This document shows positions 63,674-64,000 of a DNA stretch of 64,000 bases, piece by piece. The notes below the pieces were generated by a model. It saw only the letters and a program-made list of their open reading frames with translations. It was not told where the DNA came from and ran no database searches. The DNA is from Haloarcula marismortui ATCC 43049 (lineage in GTDB: Archaea > Halobacteriota > Halobacteria > Halobacteriales > Haloarculaceae). The position numbers were made by a program, and so were the translations under genes. Position 1 is the first letter of the stretch; each line of letters opens with the position of its first letter. Location: contig NC_006396.1 in assembly GCF_000011085.1 (NCBI RefSeq), positions 2,914,001 through 2,978,000 of the forward strand, read 5' to 3'.

Positions 63674-64000
63674 CTACTCCCCCGCCATCCCTAGCACATC
63701 ATCAAAGAAGCCGAGCGAATCATGCGGGCCGGGGTTGGCCTCGGGGTGGTACTGGCGCGTGATGATATTCAGGTCGTCGTTTTCCAGCCCTTCCGGCGTG
63801 TCGTCGTTGACGTTAATTTGGGTCACGTCGAGCTTGTCGCCGGGGTCGGCGACGGTGTAGCCGTGGTTCTGGGTCGTCATCACGACCCGATTGGAGCGCA
63901 GGTCACGGACCGGCTGGTTCACGCCGCGGTGGCCGAACTCCATCTTCTCAGTTTCGCCGCCGAGCGCGTTGGCAACGACCTGCTGGCCGAGGCAGATGCC
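63674..64000 (-). CDS. carA: Carbamoyl-phosphate synthase small subunit (partial, runs off right edge)
   Basis: Only the C-terminal 108 residues are present. At the right edge the minus strand reads [20 protein letters not shown], containing the glutamine-amidotransferase nucleophile Cys of GICLGQQ. It continues into [22 protein letters not shown] and [14 protein letters not shown] with the triad His and Glu. It supplies ammonia from glutamine to CarB. Confidence 0.95.
   Translation of the reverse strand, partial: GICLGQQVVANALGGETEKMEFGHRGVNQPVRDLRSNRVVMTTQNHGYTVADPGDKLDVTQINVNDDTPEGLENDDLNIITRQYHPEANPGPHDSLGFFDDVLGMAGE

Noticed and set aside
1..64000. CRISPR arrays, insertion sequences, integrases, rRNA genes
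   Set aside because: I looked for regularly spaced repeats, transposase or integrase motifs and rRNA sequence and saw none in this window.

Overview
The window is chromosomal DNA from a halophilic archaeon, most likely Haloarcula or a close relative. The genus is an inference from protein style, since no 16S rRNA is present. The supporting signs are strongly acidic proteins, GC-rich codons, Tat-dependent lipoproteins, a halocyanin, a CetZ tubulin-like protein, HalX and HalOD1 domains, an AhbA/AhbB siroheme decarboxylase fusion, an MptA-type GTP cyclohydrolase and a TATA-driven tRNA gene. I see no insertion sequence, prophage, CRISPR array, rRNA operon or replication origin. This is mostly core and lineage-specific housekeeping sequence.

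Layout. 1-5.6 kb: a minus-strand dipeptide/oligopeptide ABC transporter operon (binding protein, two permeases, ATPase running off the left edge). 5.8-9.9 kb: minus-strand ferredoxin, MOSC protein, cyclophilin, epoxide-hydrolase-like enzyme and a TrpD-like phosphoribosyltransferase. 10-17.4 kb: fused siroheme decarboxylase, HalX response regulator, MptA, a TrmB regulator, a DUF255 thioredoxin-fold protein divergent from a cytochrome P450, and FxsA. 17.5-24 kb: tRNA-Ile(GAU), a hairpin-rich spacer, a Tat lipoprotein, arsenate reductase, a zinc ribbon, a DUF4013 protein, the repair protein NreA, RNase HI with its operon partner, and a PadR regulator. 24-32.5 kb: inorganic pyrophosphatase, a phosphodiesterase, CetZ, halocyanin, several small membrane proteins, and a degenerate AMP-binding protein divergent from a MazG-like protein.

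32.5-39.8 kb holds the Hsp70 system (dnaJ, dnaK, grpE, all minus strand). It is interrupted by a pilin-like gene, a HalOD1 protein, a TrmB regulator, a winged-helix protein and about 0.6 kb of AT-rich non-coding DNA. 39.8-44.5 kb: a DUF1328-type microprotein without a normal start codon, an unknown protein, and the translation/secretion-associated set truB-cmk-DUF106-adk, divergent from a peroxiredoxin. 44.6-55.7 kb: two PAS histidine kinases around homoserine kinase, two FAD oxidoreductases and a run of haloarchaeal conserved unknowns. 55.8-64 kb: carB and carA (the latter cut by the right edge) face each other. Between them lie a 1006-residue receiver/PAS/GAF histidine kinase and a PH-like unknown protein.

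I found no convincing new multi-gene system. The most useful unexplained signals are non-coding. They are four tandem hairpins between tRNA-Ile and the downstream lipoprotein, a perfect-stem hairpin between the hydrolase and cyclophilin genes, an inverted repeat over the padR promoter, a leader ORF with palindromes ahead of the PH-like gene, and hairpin clusters downstream of dnaK and before carA. Protein-level oddities are the start-less DUF1328 gene, the ferredoxin/MOSC pairing, the stripped AMP-binding protein and the DUF255 protein lacking its CxxC.
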